From an uncultured Verrucomicrobiota bacterium (lineage in GTDB: Bacteria; Verrucomicrobiota; Verrucomicrobiia; Limisphaerales; UBA9464): 64,000 bases of DNA. The DNA is taken from the NCBI GenBank assembly GCA_903922605.1, contig CAIXUG010000042.1:1-64000 (forward strand). Direction: 5' to 3'. Below are positions 1 through 7,937 of the stretch, one piece after another. The notes under the pieces were generated by a model that was not told the DNA's origin, did no database searches, and worked only from the letters and a program-made list of their open reading frames with translations. Position 1 is the stretch's first letter, and each line of letters opens with the position of its first letter. Made by a program: the position numbers and the translations under genes.

Positions 1-148
1 TAGCGAGACATCAACGGCACTTTCCCCGTCTGGCAGGAGTGAAAAGAATCGGTGGGACGCTCTCTTTTCGGGACCGGGCCTGGTTTCATGCCGATCACCA
101 ACCTTGCGGACGATGGCTACGTGATTATTTAAACCGCTATAGTGGGCA
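1..148. other. Window edge, no supported gene
   Basis: No reading frame here looks like a real gene. The frame that ends in TGA at 40-42 has an in-frame TAG at 1-3, so it is not the tail of a gene from outside the window. This stretch lies just downstream of mtnC on the minus strand. Confidence 0.5.
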
Positions 149-889
149 TCAGGGAACCGGTGTCACTGCGATCTCCTCGAACGAACGGAAGCTCGGGTGC
201 CGTCGGGCATCGACCGCACGGTTGCCCGGCCTTTCGGCGAGAGCCACGGCGCATCCCATCGCGTGCGCGGCATCCAGTTCCTCCGGCACATCGCTGAGAA
301 AGAGGATCTCTCCCGGCGGCAGTTGCGCCTCCGCCGCGATAGCCCGGTAGCTGGCCGGCTCCCGTTTGCCACCGATGGTCGTGTCGTGGTAGCCGGAGAA
401 TAGCGGCGTAAGATCACCCGCCACGGTGTGGACGAAGAACAGCCGTTGAGCCGCAACGCTTCCGGAGGAATAAATGCGCAAGGCGAGACCCGCCGCTTTC
501 CATGCGCGGAGGCACGCAGGCACTTCGGGAAAGACATGGGCTCGCAGCGTGCCGTCCTGGTACCCGCCCGCCCAGATCAGCCCCTGAAGTTGTTTCAGTC
601 CGGTCTGTTTCGCGTCGGCATCCATCAGGCGATGGACCTGCGCGGCGACCCAGGCCACGGCTTCTGCCGAATCGGTCGGATATGGACACCATGCGGCGAA
701 GTTCGCTGCGCTTGCGTCGCGGGCGAGTTGCTCCAGCGCGGCGTGGACGGCGGCGGAACCACGGTGGTCCGTCAGATAGTTGGCCACCCGCTGCCGGGCG
801 TACGGGAAAAGCACCTCGTGGACAAACGCCAGATTCGAGGTCGTACCTTCGATATCGAGCAGAATGAGGCGGCCCGCGAATTCGATCAT
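149..889 (-). CDS. mtnC: Acireductone synthase (enolase-phosphatase), methionine salvage
   Basis: A 246-aa HAD-superfamily enzyme. The family enolises and dephosphorylates 2,3-diketo-5-methylthiopentyl-1-phosphate to the acireductone used by MtnD. The nucleophile motif DIEGTT is at residues 12-17, followed by the family-typical FVHEVLFPYAR. Further on are the SSGS phosphate-binding motif and a late FLSDVPEELDAA segment with metal-binding acids. I chose ATG at 889 because the protein then starts right before the HAD motif and overlaps the mtnD stop as ATGA (886-889), which suggests translational coupling. The same frame is open upstream, but that part only shadows mtnD. It is the last gene of mtnB-mtnD-mtnC. 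Confidence 0.95.
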   Translation of the reverse strand: MIEFAGRLILLDIEGTTSNLAFVHEVLFPYARQRVANYLTDHRGSAAVHAALEQLARDASAANFAAWCPYPTDSAEAVAWVAAQVHRLMDADAKQTGLKQLQGLIWAGGYQDGTLRAHVFPEVPACLRAWKAAGLALRIYSSGSVAAQRLFFVHTVAGDLTPLFSGYHDTTIGGKREPASYRAIAAEAQLPPGEILFLSDVPEELDAAHAMGCAVALAERPGNRAVDARRHPSFRSFEEIAVTPVP

Positions 890-1476
890 GCCGACAGCGC
901 CGGCAGCGTCTCCAGCTTCGCAGCGGTTCCCGGCAGGTAGTTCGGCCCGAAGCAAAGAGGTTGGAAGCCCGTCGCGATGTCGTTGCCGGTGTAAAGAGGG
1001 GTCCAGCCGGCCTTTTCGCGGAAGAGGCGGATGGCGCGGATGTTTCGGTCGGCGCAGAGGTCGAACCAATGCTGGGTGCCGGCGGGCACGTTGATGAGGT
1101 CCCCGGCTTCCACCTCGATGGCAAACACCGGACCGTCCTTCGGGTGGACGTGGAAAATGCCGTGCCCACGGACGATGAAGCGTACCTCGTCCTCGGCGTG
1201 CGTGTGCTCCTTGTTAAACTTGTCGAGCATGGCCTGGAGGTTGGGGATGTCGGCAGTCACGTCGATCACGTCGGTCGTGACGTAGCCGCCGCGCAGCTTG
1301 AGCACCTCGACCTCGGGTGCGTAGGCGGCGAGGATTTCTTCGGCGGTGGCATCCGCTTTGACCCGCCCCTCGACCGCCCACTGTTCGTACTGGATGCCGT
1401 ACGGCGCCAGATAGTCGCGGACCTCTTCCGGCGTACGGAGTAGCCGATTTTCCTCGGGAATGCGGAGCAGTGCCAT
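886..1476 (-). CDS. mtnD: Acireductone dioxygenase, methionine salvage
   Basis: A 196-aa cupin-fold dioxygenase at the usual family length. It splits acireductone with O2: the Fe form gives the methionine precursor ketoacid, while the Ni form gives an off-pathway product. Metal ligands are visible as HTHAEDE (His91, His93, Glu97) and His136 in AGTQHWF. The conserved tail segment with TGNDIATGF is present. It lies 11 bp after mtnB and overlaps mtnC by 4 bp, so the three are very likely one transcript. Sequence alone does not show which metal is used. Confidence 0.96.
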   Translation of the reverse strand: MALLRIPEENRLLRTPEEVRDYLAPYGIQYEQWAVEGRVKADATAEEILAAYAPEVEVLKLRGGYVTTDVIDVTADIPNLQAMLDKFNKEHTHAEDEVRFIVRGHGIFHVHPKDGPVFAIEVEAGDLINVPAGTQHWFDLCADRNIRAIRLFREKAGWTPLYTGNDIATGFQPLCFGPNYLPGTAAKLETLPALSA

Positions 1477-1487
1477 GACGGGGGAAT

Positions 1488-2129
1488 TTATACGCTCAGG
1501 CTGGCCGGCAACGAAAGTTTCTTTCCGGTGACCTCGAACAGGAACTCCAGCACTTCTACATGGCGCCGGGCCTCGGGGAGGTCGGCCCCCCAGGTGTAGA
1601 GGCCGTGGCCGGCCATCAGGAAGCCGTGTCGCAATGCGGGGTCGCCGGCGCGAAGGCGCGGTTCCAGTTCGTCTGCGAGGCCGGCGATGTCCTGCGTGTT
1701 CGGCACGATGGCCACCGCCACGGTGGTCTCGTGTGTCGTGATGCCGGCCAGGCCCTTGAGCATCTCGTAGCCAGAGATTTCCAGGGAGCCGCGCACGACA
1801 TTGGCCTCGGACAGCAGCGTGCCCCAGACTGAGTGCGTGTGCAAAATGGTCCCCGCGCCGACCGTGCGGGCCAGCAGGGTGTGCAGGTGCGTCTCGGCGG
1901 AAGGTTTGGGATGCGCCGCATCGAGCCGGGTGCCCCGGTCATCCACCACGACAAACTGTTCCGGCGTGAGCCGCCCCTTGTCGAAACCGCTGCCGGTGAT
2001 GAGCAGTCGCAGCGGGTCGCGCTGGATGACGACGCTGTAGTTACTGCTCGTGCCCAGTGACCAGCCGCGCCGGTGAAAGTCGCGGCCCGTCTCGATCAGT
2101 TCATTCCGGAGGGCGAGGGAGTTTTCCAT
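1488..2129 (-). CDS. mtnB: Methylthioribulose-1-phosphate dehydratase
   Basis: A 213-aa class II aldolase/adducin-family enzyme. It dehydrates 5-methylthioribulose-1-phosphate in methionine salvage. The zinc site shows as AETHLH (Glu79, His81, His83), LHTHS (His97, His99) and a late AGHGLYTWG. I start it at ATG 2129 (MENSLALRNE). The frame stays open for another 146 codons upstream, but these are low-complexity and overlap the kinase gene on the same strand in another frame, so they are rejected. It is first in the operon with mtnD and mtnC. mtnA or an MTR kinase is not in the window and must lie elsewhere or be absent. Confidence 0.93.
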   Translation of the reverse strand: MENSLALRNELIETGRDFHRRGWSLGTSSNYSVVIQRDPLRLLITGSGFDKGRLTPEQFVVVDDRGTRLDAAHPKPSAETHLHTLLARTVGAGTILHTHSVWGTLLSEANVVRGSLEISGYEMLKGLAGITTHETTVAVAIVPNTQDIAGLADELEPRLRAGDPALRHGFLMAGHGLYTWGADLPEARRHVEVLEFLFEVTGKKLSLPASLSV

Positions 2130-2265
2130 GCAGACGGACGGAGCCTCATACGAAGCGAAACCCGAAGGCGAGCCGCAAGAATGGAGCGTTTTCGTGACGA
2201 AGAAAATGCCGCCCCCCTGCGGCGATGGCATTTCATTCCGTGAGCCGGAGATCAGCCACCCGACC

Positions 2266-4371
2266 CTACCGGTGCTCCAGCAGGAAGATCTTCCCAGCGC
2301 CGTCGTCCGTGACTGCCAGCCGGTGACCGTCGGGGGAGAAGGCGAGGCCGAACCGGGCCAGGTCGGCAAAACCCTCGGCCAAAAGCTTAGCCTTGAAGCG
2401 GCGGCCCGCGCTATCTTGGCGGTGAAGATGGAACAGGTTGGCGTGGGATCCGCCGGGCACCTTGACGCTGGGCGGAATCGCAATGACCAGGTCGCCCGTG
2501 CCGGGATCGCACGCCAGACTGACCGGCCCGCGCGGACCAGGCACCAGCTCGGTGAGCGGCGGCTCAATGTCGATGGGGGCGAACGTCGTCGCGTCCAGCC
2601 GCCAGATCGCGTCGTCTTCAGGCCGGCTGGCCTTGCCGGCCCAGGACGCGAAATAGGCCGCGTCCCGGGTGGTGGTGGCGTCGAACAGCCCCGGGGGCAG
2701 TTCGTTGGTCAGGGACAGCAGGTGAGGCGGCTCGCTGCCGTGCAGGACCCAGAGATGGTCGGCGCCCGTTTCGCTGCCGACGCCCAACAGCGCGTCGCCC
2801 GGCGCCAGGCCGCGTCCGCCGGTCCAGCCCGGCGGCACGACGGCAAGACCCCACGGGTGTTCGCCGGGTGCAAAAGGGATCTCGAGCGGCTCGGCCGTGT
2901 CTTCCGTGGTATTGCGGCCAACCTGGGGCGGATTGTGAATGGTCCCCAGCAACGTGGGATTTTCGCCGGGCAGGAAGACCCCGTTATAAAGGTTCCGGTC
3001 ATGTACGCGCATGGTGTCGCCCCGGCGGTCCATCTGGTGGATTCCGCTGACGCCGTCGCCAAACCACACGTCGCCCGTAAGCGGATGAAACCGGGCAAAG
3101 CGGACATGCGGCGTCGTGTCGATGGTTTGCGCCAGCCGCCAGCCGTGTTCGAAGAATGTCAGCGGACCCTCGGTCGCGACTGGTCCGGCCGGCGTTTGGG
3201 CGAAGTACCACCGGGCACCCACAATCGAAGCCAGCATTACAAATGCCGCCAGCGCGAGCCACATCTGCCGCTGCCGGCGACGGCGGCGGCCCGGTTTGAA
3301 GATCGGGGGCGTCTCACCTGGCGGTGGCGTTTCCAATTGTCGGCGATCACCGGCGCGTTCCAGCAAGGCCCCGAGATCCGCGCCCGGGCAATAGGGGGCG
3401 AGTAGTTCGGCGACTTCTGCCGCAGACGCCGGCCGGGCGGCCGGATCCCGCGCGAGCAGGCGGTCAACCAGGGCGGCCAGGCCCGGCGGCAGATCCGCGC
3501 GCCGTTCGGCCATCGGCGTGGGCTTCTCAGCGGCAATGCGCATCAGTTTTTGCAGCAGGGACTCGCCAGGCAGGGCAGCCTCGTGCGGGGCCACGCCCGT
3601 CAGCAGCCGGTAGAGCGTCGCGCCGAGGCCATAGACATCCGCCCGCGCATCGGTGGCCGTGTGCGCCCGCAGCAGCTCGGGTGCGATGTATTCGACCGTG
3701 CCCAGGAATTCGCCGGAATGCGTCAGCTCCCCGCCGCCGGCCTCGGTGACGACCGCCAGCCCAAAATCGAGCACCTTCACCGTCGCCGCCGTCTCCCCAC
3801 GCGCCAGCATGAGGTTGCCCGGTTTGACATCGCGATGCACCAGGCCGCGACGATGGGCATAATCCAGCGCCAGCGCCGCCTGCCGGATGAGTTCGGACGC
3901 CTCCGCCGGCGGCAGGGGGCCGACCGCCCGGGAGATCGCCCCGAGGTCCGCGCCCTCGATGAACTCCATCGTGATGAACCACTGCCCGTCCCGTTCGCCC
4001 GCATCGAAGGCACGCACGATGCCGGGATGGTCGAGCCGGCCGACCGCCGCCATCTCCCGCTCGAAGCGTGACACCACGCCCACCGCGCGGGTCAGCGATT
4101 CGGGCAGGAGTTTCACGGCGGCCGGCCGCTTGAGCCGTCGGTGCTCGACCCGATAGACCGCGCCGAAGCCGCCCTGGCCAATCTTTTCGATGAAGCGGTA
4201 TTCCGGGAAGCGGTCGCCGAGCGCCCGCTCGTCGGTCGGCTCCGCTAGAGGGCGCGGCTTCCACCCCGCCGCCAGTGCGAAGGCGCAGCGCGGACACTGC
4301 GGACCGGCGGGGCCGGCGAGCAGCGGCGTGCCGCATTCGGCGCAGCGGGCGTTGTTGGTGGTCGCGGACAT
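2266..4371 (-). CDS. Membrane Ser/Thr protein kinase with N-terminal zinc ribbon
   Basis: A 701-aa Hanks-type kinase. Two CxxC pairs (Cys10/13, Cys26/29) form a small zinc ribbon. The kinase domain spans about 55-330: glycine loop GQGGFG at 65-70, Lys87, HRDVKPGN at 179-186, DFG at 202-204 and a GTVEYIAPE activation segment. One transmembrane helix sits near 367-387. The C-terminal ~310 residues look like an extracytoplasmic beta-propeller-type sensor with no family I can name. It starts 18 bp after the ECF sigma gene 4390-5121, a pairing common in Planctomycetes and Verrucomicrobia. The inference is that the kinase senses an external signal and acts with that sigma factor. Substrate and signal are unknown. 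Confidence 0.92.
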   Translation of the reverse strand: MSATTNNARCAECGTPLLAGPAGPQCPRCAFALAAGWKPRPLAEPTDERALGDRFPEYRFIEKIGQGGFGAVYRVEHRRLKRPAAVKLLPESLTRAVGVVSRFEREMAAVGRLDHPGIVRAFDAGERDGQWFITMEFIEGADLGAISRAVGPLPPAEASELIRQAALALDYAHRRGLVHRDVKPGNLMLARGETAATVKVLDFGLAVVTEAGGGELTHSGEFLGTVEYIAPELLRAHTATDARADVYGLGATLYRLLTGVAPHEAALPGESLLQKLMRIAAEKPTPMAERRADLPPGLAALVDRLLARDPAARPASAAEVAELLAPYCPGADLGALLERAGDRRQLETPPPGETPPIFKPGRRRRRQRQMWLALAAFVMLASIVGARWYFAQTPAGPVATEGPLTFFEHGWRLAQTIDTTPHVRFARFHPLTGDVWFGDGVSGIHQMDRRGDTMRVHDRNLYNGVFLPGENPTLLGTIHNPPQVGRNTTEDTAEPLEIPFAPGEHPWGLAVVPPGWTGGRGLAPGDALLGVGSETGADHLWVLHGSEPPHLLSLTNELPPGLFDATTTRDAAYFASWAGKASRPEDDAIWRLDATTFAPIDIEPPLTELVPGPRGPVSLACDPGTGDLVIAIPPSVKVPGGSHANLFHLHRQDSAGRRFKAKLLAEGFADLARFGLAFSPDGHRLAVTDDGAGKIFLLEHR

Positions 4372-4389
4372 CAGGATTCCCCGGTGGTT

Positions 4390-5121
4390 CTACGTAAACA
4401 GCCCGAGCAAATGACGCAGCTCGTCATTGATTTCCGCATCGGTCTCGACCGCCAGCGCGATTTCCTCGCGGATCGCCTCGGCGTAACGGTCGCGCATCCG
4501 GGTCGCCGCCGCCGCCACCGCGCCCGGCGTCATGCCCAGCCGGCGGCCGATCATTTCATTGCTTTCCCTACCCGCGCCCGTGACGCGCGGGAAGACCGCC
4601 TCGAAGAGCGCGAGCCGGTCTGCTTTCGCAAACTCGGCGCGCAGGCGCGTGCCGGCGGCGGCAAGGGTCACTGCGGCCCAGGCGCGGTCATAGGCCAGTT
4701 CCGGTGAGGCCATCGCGCTGGCGTCCGCCTGCCAGCGTTCTTCCGCCAGCGCGATTTCGAGCGGCACGAGGGCCTGCCCGCTGCCGCGCTTGGCCGCCGT
4801 CGCCGCGCGATGTTCGTCCGTCACGAAATTTTTCAGCGCGCCGAGGAGCAGCGTGCGGAAACGTCCGCGCGCAGGTGTCGCCGCGTCGAGCAGCCGGCCA
4901 TCGAGCAGCCGGGCAAAGAATCCCTGCACGCAATCCTCGGCATCGGGTGGCGGCATGCCACCCCGCCGAAGGAAGGCGTAGAGCGGATACCAGTACGAGT
5001 GGCACAGCGTGTCGAGCGCCGCGTGCCGCTCCTCGCTGGAACCCTGTCCCGCGCGCAACACCACGCTCCAGCGCGTGGGTGCGAACTGCTTCTCGCGGTG
5101 GGAAGTTGGTTCGGGAATCAC
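4390..5121 (-). CDS. ECF-family RNA polymerase sigma factor
   Basis: A 243-aa sigma-70-family protein of the kinase-linked type seen in Planctomycetes and Verrucomicrobia. It begins with the characteristic FAPTRWSVVLRAG. Region 2 contains SYWYPLYAFLRRGG, DAEDCVQGFFARLL and GRFRTLLLGALKNF. The C-terminal third carries a region-4 helix-turn-helix with the GRRLGMTPGAV segment. No separate anti-sigma gene is nearby. The downstream kinase (18 bp gap) is the likely partner and may control it by phosphorylation. The upstream intergenic region (5122-5463) should hold its promoter, but I recognise no clear ECF motif. Confidence 0.88.
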   Translation of the reverse strand: MIPEPTSHREKQFAPTRWSVVLRAGQGSSEERHAALDTLCHSYWYPLYAFLRRGGMPPPDAEDCVQGFFARLLDGRLLDAATPARGRFRTLLLGALKNFVTDEHRAATAAKRGSGQALVPLEIALAEERWQADASAMASPELAYDRAWAAVTLAAAGTRLRAEFAKADRLALFEAVFPRVTGAGRESNEMIGRRLGMTPGAVAAAATRMRDRYAEAIREEIALAVETDAEINDELRHLLGLFT

Positions 5122-5463
5122 CGCGTGAGGCGTGCTGGCCGCGACCCGCCGCCATCGGGCAGGCCAACACCGATAATCAGCCTCGCGTTCGTCGGTTCGG
5201 TTCGGGCCTTGAGGAAGAGGGTGGGCGCGGCACGCCGTCTCGGACGCAATCCGAGATTCAGGTCGTTGCCAGGCAAGGGGCGCATACCGCGAAAAGAGGT
5301 ATGCGGAAGTGTCTTGCCTGTCGAACGAATTGGGGATGTGCCGGAGGAGCCGGGCAGGGATGCAGGGGAGCAGCGAACGGTGAATGGTTCTGCAAATCGT
5401 AAATCATAAATCGTAAATCGTAAATTCCTTCACCTCGGGAATCCGCTCCGGCAAGGTCTCCGC
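5122..5463. other. Divergent intergenic region with hairpin and heptad repeat
   Basis: These 342 bp separate the minus-strand sigma/kinase operon from the plus-strand dUTPase-like gene. There is no gene. An 8-bp inverted repeat CGCATACC/GGTATGCG (5281-5288 and 5298-5305) could be an operator or hairpin. A 7-bp tandem array follows at 5394-5428. Promoters for both directions are expected here but are not obvious by eye. Confidence 0.6.
5394..5428. repeat. Heptanucleotide tandem array (AAATCGT type)
   Basis: Five consecutive 7-bp units: AAATCGT, AAATCAT, AAATCGT, AAATCGT, AAATTCC. It is intergenic, 35 bp before the dUTPase-like gene, and one of several heptad arrays of differing sequence in this window. 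Confidence 0.85.
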
Positions 5464-5844
5464 ATGTCTGCACCCGACCAGTTGCGCGAACTCTTCCGCA
5501 TGCAAAAGGCGCTCAATGAGCGCATCGGCGTCCACACCGACCAGATGGACGAGGCCGAGAAGACCAAGTGGATTCTGAACTACACCCGCGCCATGACGCA
5601 GGAGATGGCCGAGCTGACCGACAGCGTGCCGTGGAAATGGTGGGCCAAGTACCAGAAGTTCGACGAGCAGAACGCCCGCGTCGAGGTGGTGGATCTCCTG
5701 CACTTCCTCATCTCCATGGCGCAGGTGCTCGGCATGAGCGCGGATGACGTCTTCGCCGCCTACGTGAAGAAGAACGAGGTGAACTTTAAGCGGCAGGATT
5801 CCGGCTACGCCGCCAAGGATCACGACGACTCGAAGCACATCTGA
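5464..5844 (+). CDS. All-alpha dUTPase / MazG-superfamily NTP pyrophosphohydrolase
   Basis: A 126-aa protein resembling the dimeric dUTPase (dUTPase_2) branch of the all-alpha NTP pyrophosphatases. These hydrolyse dUTP (and dUDP) to dUMP, using acidic residues that bind Mg2+. The ExxE-type helix shows as TQEMAELTDS. A KWWAKYQKFDEQNARVEVVD segment leads into the EVVDLLHFLIS helix, which carries the conserved Glu, Asp and His. A conserved Asn-rich end (KKNEVNF) follows. It is single-domain and close to family size. It is first in a plus-strand run with a TPR protein and hpt, which fits nucleotide metabolism. Exact substrate is not certain; another (d)NTP is possible. Confidence 0.8.
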   Translation: MSAPDQLRELFRMQKALNERIGVHTDQMDEAEKTKWILNYTRAMTQEMAELTDSVPWKWWAKYQKFDEQNARVEVVDLLHFLISMAQVLGMSADDVFAAYVKKNEVNFKRQDSGYAAKDHDDSKHI

Positions 5845-5894
5845 ACTGAGCTGGCTGAACGGGCGCACCCATTGGAAAATCTGAAACACGGGTC

Positions 5895-6575
5895 ATGAAA
5901 AGGTTGCTGCTCCTGGTGCTGGCTGGCTGCGTGGCCACGCTGCTGCCTGCCTCCGCCGCCGATACCTACGCCACCGAGCGGGCAGCCTGGGAGGCGAAAC
6001 TCGCCGCGCAGCCGACCAACACCGTGGTCCTGGTCGCTCTCGGCAAGCTCTGCCACAACCGCGCGACGCTAGACGGGCCCGACGCGGGCGAAGCCCTGAA
6101 GCTGGCCGAGAAATACCTGGACCAGCTCCTCCGGATCGATCCGCACCATGCCTTCGGCCGCGCCCTGCTGGGCAGCGCCACGGTCATCACGGCAAAGGAA
6201 GCCTGGCTGCCCACGACCAAGATCAGCCGCGTCCGCCGCGGGCTGGCGGTGATGGATGCGGCGGTAAACGACGCCCCGGACGACGAGAACGCCCGCTTCA
6301 CCCGCGCCAGCAACAACCTGTTCCTCCCTGACTTCTTCGATCGCAAGGGCATCGTACTGGCCGATTTCACGTGGCTGCAGGAGCGTGTGGGGCAGGGGCG
6401 CTTCGACGCAGAATTCCGGCAGTACGTGTGCCTGTACCACGGCCGGGCGCAGGTGAAGTTTGGTGACAAGGCCAAGGCGGAAAAGCTCTGGCGGTCCGGC
6501 ATCGCGATTGACCCGAAGTCAAAAGTGGCGGACGAATTGCGCAGTGCCTTGGACCCGGGCACTGCCGCAAAATGA
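5895..6575 (+). CDS. Exported TPR-like repeat protein, function unknown
   Basis: A 226-aa protein with a clear Sec signal peptide (MKRLLLLVLAGCVATLLPASAA, cleavage near residue 21). The rest is helical, with TPR-like units of about 34 residues near 25-60, 70-105 and 185-220; the last (GRAQVKFGDKAKAEKLWRSG) is the clearest. TPR proteins scaffold protein contacts. The periplasm is the likely location and partners are unknown. Its stop overlaps the hpt start by 4 bp (ATGA), so translation is probably coupled even though the products act in different compartments. The Cys12 in the signal is not in a convincing lipobox. Confidence 0.72.
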   Translation: MKRLLLLVLAGCVATLLPASAADTYATERAAWEAKLAAQPTNTVVLVALGKLCHNRATLDGPDAGEALKLAEKYLDQLLRIDPHHAFGRALLGSATVITAKEAWLPTTKISRVRRGLAVMDAAVNDAPDDENARFTRASNNLFLPDFFDRKGIVLADFTWLQERVGQGRFDAEFRQYVCLYHGRAQVKFGDKAKAEKLWRSGIAIDPKSKVADELRSALDPGTAAK

Positions 6576-7234
6576 AACCCCGACCCCAGTCCAAGCCCAA
6601 GTCTAAACCCAAGCTCCTCACCCCGCCGAAGCCCCGGCCCGGCAGTCTCTCCGCCGCCCCGCATGTCCATCGCAGCCGCGCCGTCGTGCCCGCCTCGCTG
6701 CGACGCGAGGTGGAAGCGGTCCTGATCCCCGCCCCGCGCATCCAGCGCCGCGTGGGCGAACTGGCGGTGGCGATTTCCGCCGACTACCGCGACCGCGAGT
6801 TCGTGATTGTCGCGCTGCTCAACGGCACCGTGATGTTCCTCGCCGACCTGATGCGCCGGCTGGAGTTCCCGCTCCAGCTCGATCTCATGGGCGTCAGCAG
6901 CTACCACGGCGGCACCTCCTCCGGCAGCCTGGAATTCAACCGCCCCCTCAAGCTGAGCGTCCGCGACCGTCACGTGCTCCTCGTGGACGACATCCTCGAC
7001 ACCGGCAAGACGCTGCGGGCCGTCACGGCCGAACTGGCCCGGCTCGGGGCGGCCAGCGTCCGCACCTGCGTGCTCCTGGACAAGCCGGCCGGCCGGGTAG
7101 GGGAGTTCGCCGCGGATTACGTCGGGTTTGTCGTGCCGCACCTGTTCGTGGTCGGCTACGGCCTCGACTACGACGAGAAGTACCGCAACCTCCCTTTCGT
7201 GGGCGTCCTTAAAAGGGAAATTTACGCTAAGTGA
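6572..7234 (+). CDS. hpt: Hypoxanthine phosphoribosyltransferase
   Basis: A 220-aa type I phosphoribosyltransferase of the purine-salvage family. It makes IMP or GMP from hypoxanthine or guanine and PRPP. The PRPP-binding motif VLLVDDILDTGKTL lies near residues 134-147. The SSYHGGTSS loop and the DEKYRNLPFVGVL tail are typical of bacterial HGPRTs. The first ~45 residues are an unusual Lys/Pro-rich extension (PKPRP, PKSKPK) absent from ordinary 175-180 aa family members. An internal start such as the GTG near VPASLRREV could instead be real. The ATG at 6572 overlaps the preceding stop as ATGA, which supports the long form. Confidence 0.92.
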   Translation: MKPRPQSKPKSKPKLLTPPKPRPGSLSAAPHVHRSRAVVPASLRREVEAVLIPAPRIQRRVGELAVAISADYRDREFVIVALLNGTVMFLADLMRRLEFPLQLDLMGVSSYHGGTSSGSLEFNRPLKLSVRDRHVLLVDDILDTGKTLRAVTAELARLGAASVRTCVLLDKPAGRVGEFAADYVGFVVPHLFVVGYGLDYDEKYRNLPFVGVLKREIYAK

Positions 7235-7339
7235 CCCGCGTGAAGTCTGCCACTGATCATGTGTGCCTTACTAGGAATCGGGTGCTGGTAAGATCAGAGT
7301 TGCTAACGACCCGCTTTTCCCAACAAGAGGAGATTTAAA

Positions 7340-7510
7340 ATGGGCAACCGGTTTGAAATATCCGACGGGAATGTTCGTTTATGGATCGAACAGGAGAGCC
7401 TGCATCTCCTGGCTGTTGATTCTCACGGTGATCCTGTTGAATTGACAAAAGAGGAGGCTGGAAAACTGGCCGAAGCGTTATTGGAGTTTTCCAAGGAACT
7501 CGATTCATGA
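7340..7510 (+). CDS. Small acidic protein, 56 aa, unknown
   Basis: A short open frame that I support because AGGAG (7327-7331) sits 8 bp before ATG 7340 and the product is compositionally protein-like: MGNRFEISDG, a beta-type middle (VRLWIEQESLHLLAVD) and an amphipathic helix (ELTKEEAGKLAEALLEFSKE). The fold may be beta-hairpin plus helix. It stands alone between hpt and moaD and is less GC-rich than its neighbours. No family is recognised. A role as a small regulator or antitoxin-like protein would be a guess. Confidence 0.65.
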   Translation: MGNRFEISDGNVRLWIEQESLHLLAVDSHGDPVELTKEEAGKLAEALLEFSKELDS

Positions 7511-7632
7511 TCGGCGGTAGAAAATGGAGGATCAGGAGCCTCATCCATTGCATTTGATCGAGTTCAAACCAAAGCGCTTCATTGTCAGGGATTCCGGGCT
7601 TCCGCATGCTGGTGACCGACCACATCGCCCGT

Positions 7633-7667
7633 GATTCGTCATTCGAAACTCGTCCCTCGAAATTTGT
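7633..7667. repeat. Heptanucleotide array upstream of moaD
   Basis: Five degenerate 7-bp units: GATTCGT, CATTCGA, AACTCGT, CCCTCGA, AATTTGT. The array runs into the moaD start codon. It translates in the extended moaD frame, which is why I take the downstream GTG as the true start. Confidence 0.65.
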
Positions 7668-7911
7668 GACCGTTCCCGTCCAGCTCTGGTCCTACTTCCG
7701 CGATCTCGCCGGCGTGGCGCGTGTGGAGGTCGAACTCGCCGATGGCGCCACCGTCGAGCAGGTGCTGAATGCCGTCTATGCGCGGCACCCCCAACTGGCC
7801 GCTCTGCGCAAATCCACGCTCATTGCCGTGGGGGTAGATTATGCCGATTCCAGCCAGGTGCTCCGGGCCGGCGATGAGGTGTCGTTATTCCCGCCGGTGC
7901 AAGGGGGGTGA
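7666..7911 (+). CDS. moaD: Molybdopterin synthase small subunit
   Basis: An 81-aa ubiquitin-fold sulfur carrier that ends in the required Gly-Gly (PPVQGG). With a thiocarboxylated C-terminus, MoaD donates sulfur to MoaE to make molybdopterin. The VQLWSYFRDLAG start and the LRAGDEVSLFPPV segment fit MoaD/ThiS. I chose GTG 7666. The upstream extension (28 codons) is made of a heptad repeat found in other intergenic regions and is not conserved-looking. Its partner moaE lies 10 kb away at 17979, beyond two giant minus-strand genes. No other molybdenum cofactor genes are in the window. Confidence 0.88.
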   Translation: MTVPVQLWSYFRDLAGVARVEVELADGATVEQVLNAVYARHPQLAALRKSTLIAVGVDYADSSQVLRAGDEVSLFPPVQGG

Positions 7912-7937
7912 AGGCCAATTACGAGTTGCGAGTGAGA

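Noticed and set aside
2130-2567. N-terminal extension of mtnB
   Set aside because: It overlaps the kinase gene in another frame and gives low-complexity residues. The family start fits ATG 2129.
7582-7665. Longer moaD start
   Set aside because: The extra codons are a heptad repeat seen in other intergenic regions, and the MoaD family start fits GTG 7666.
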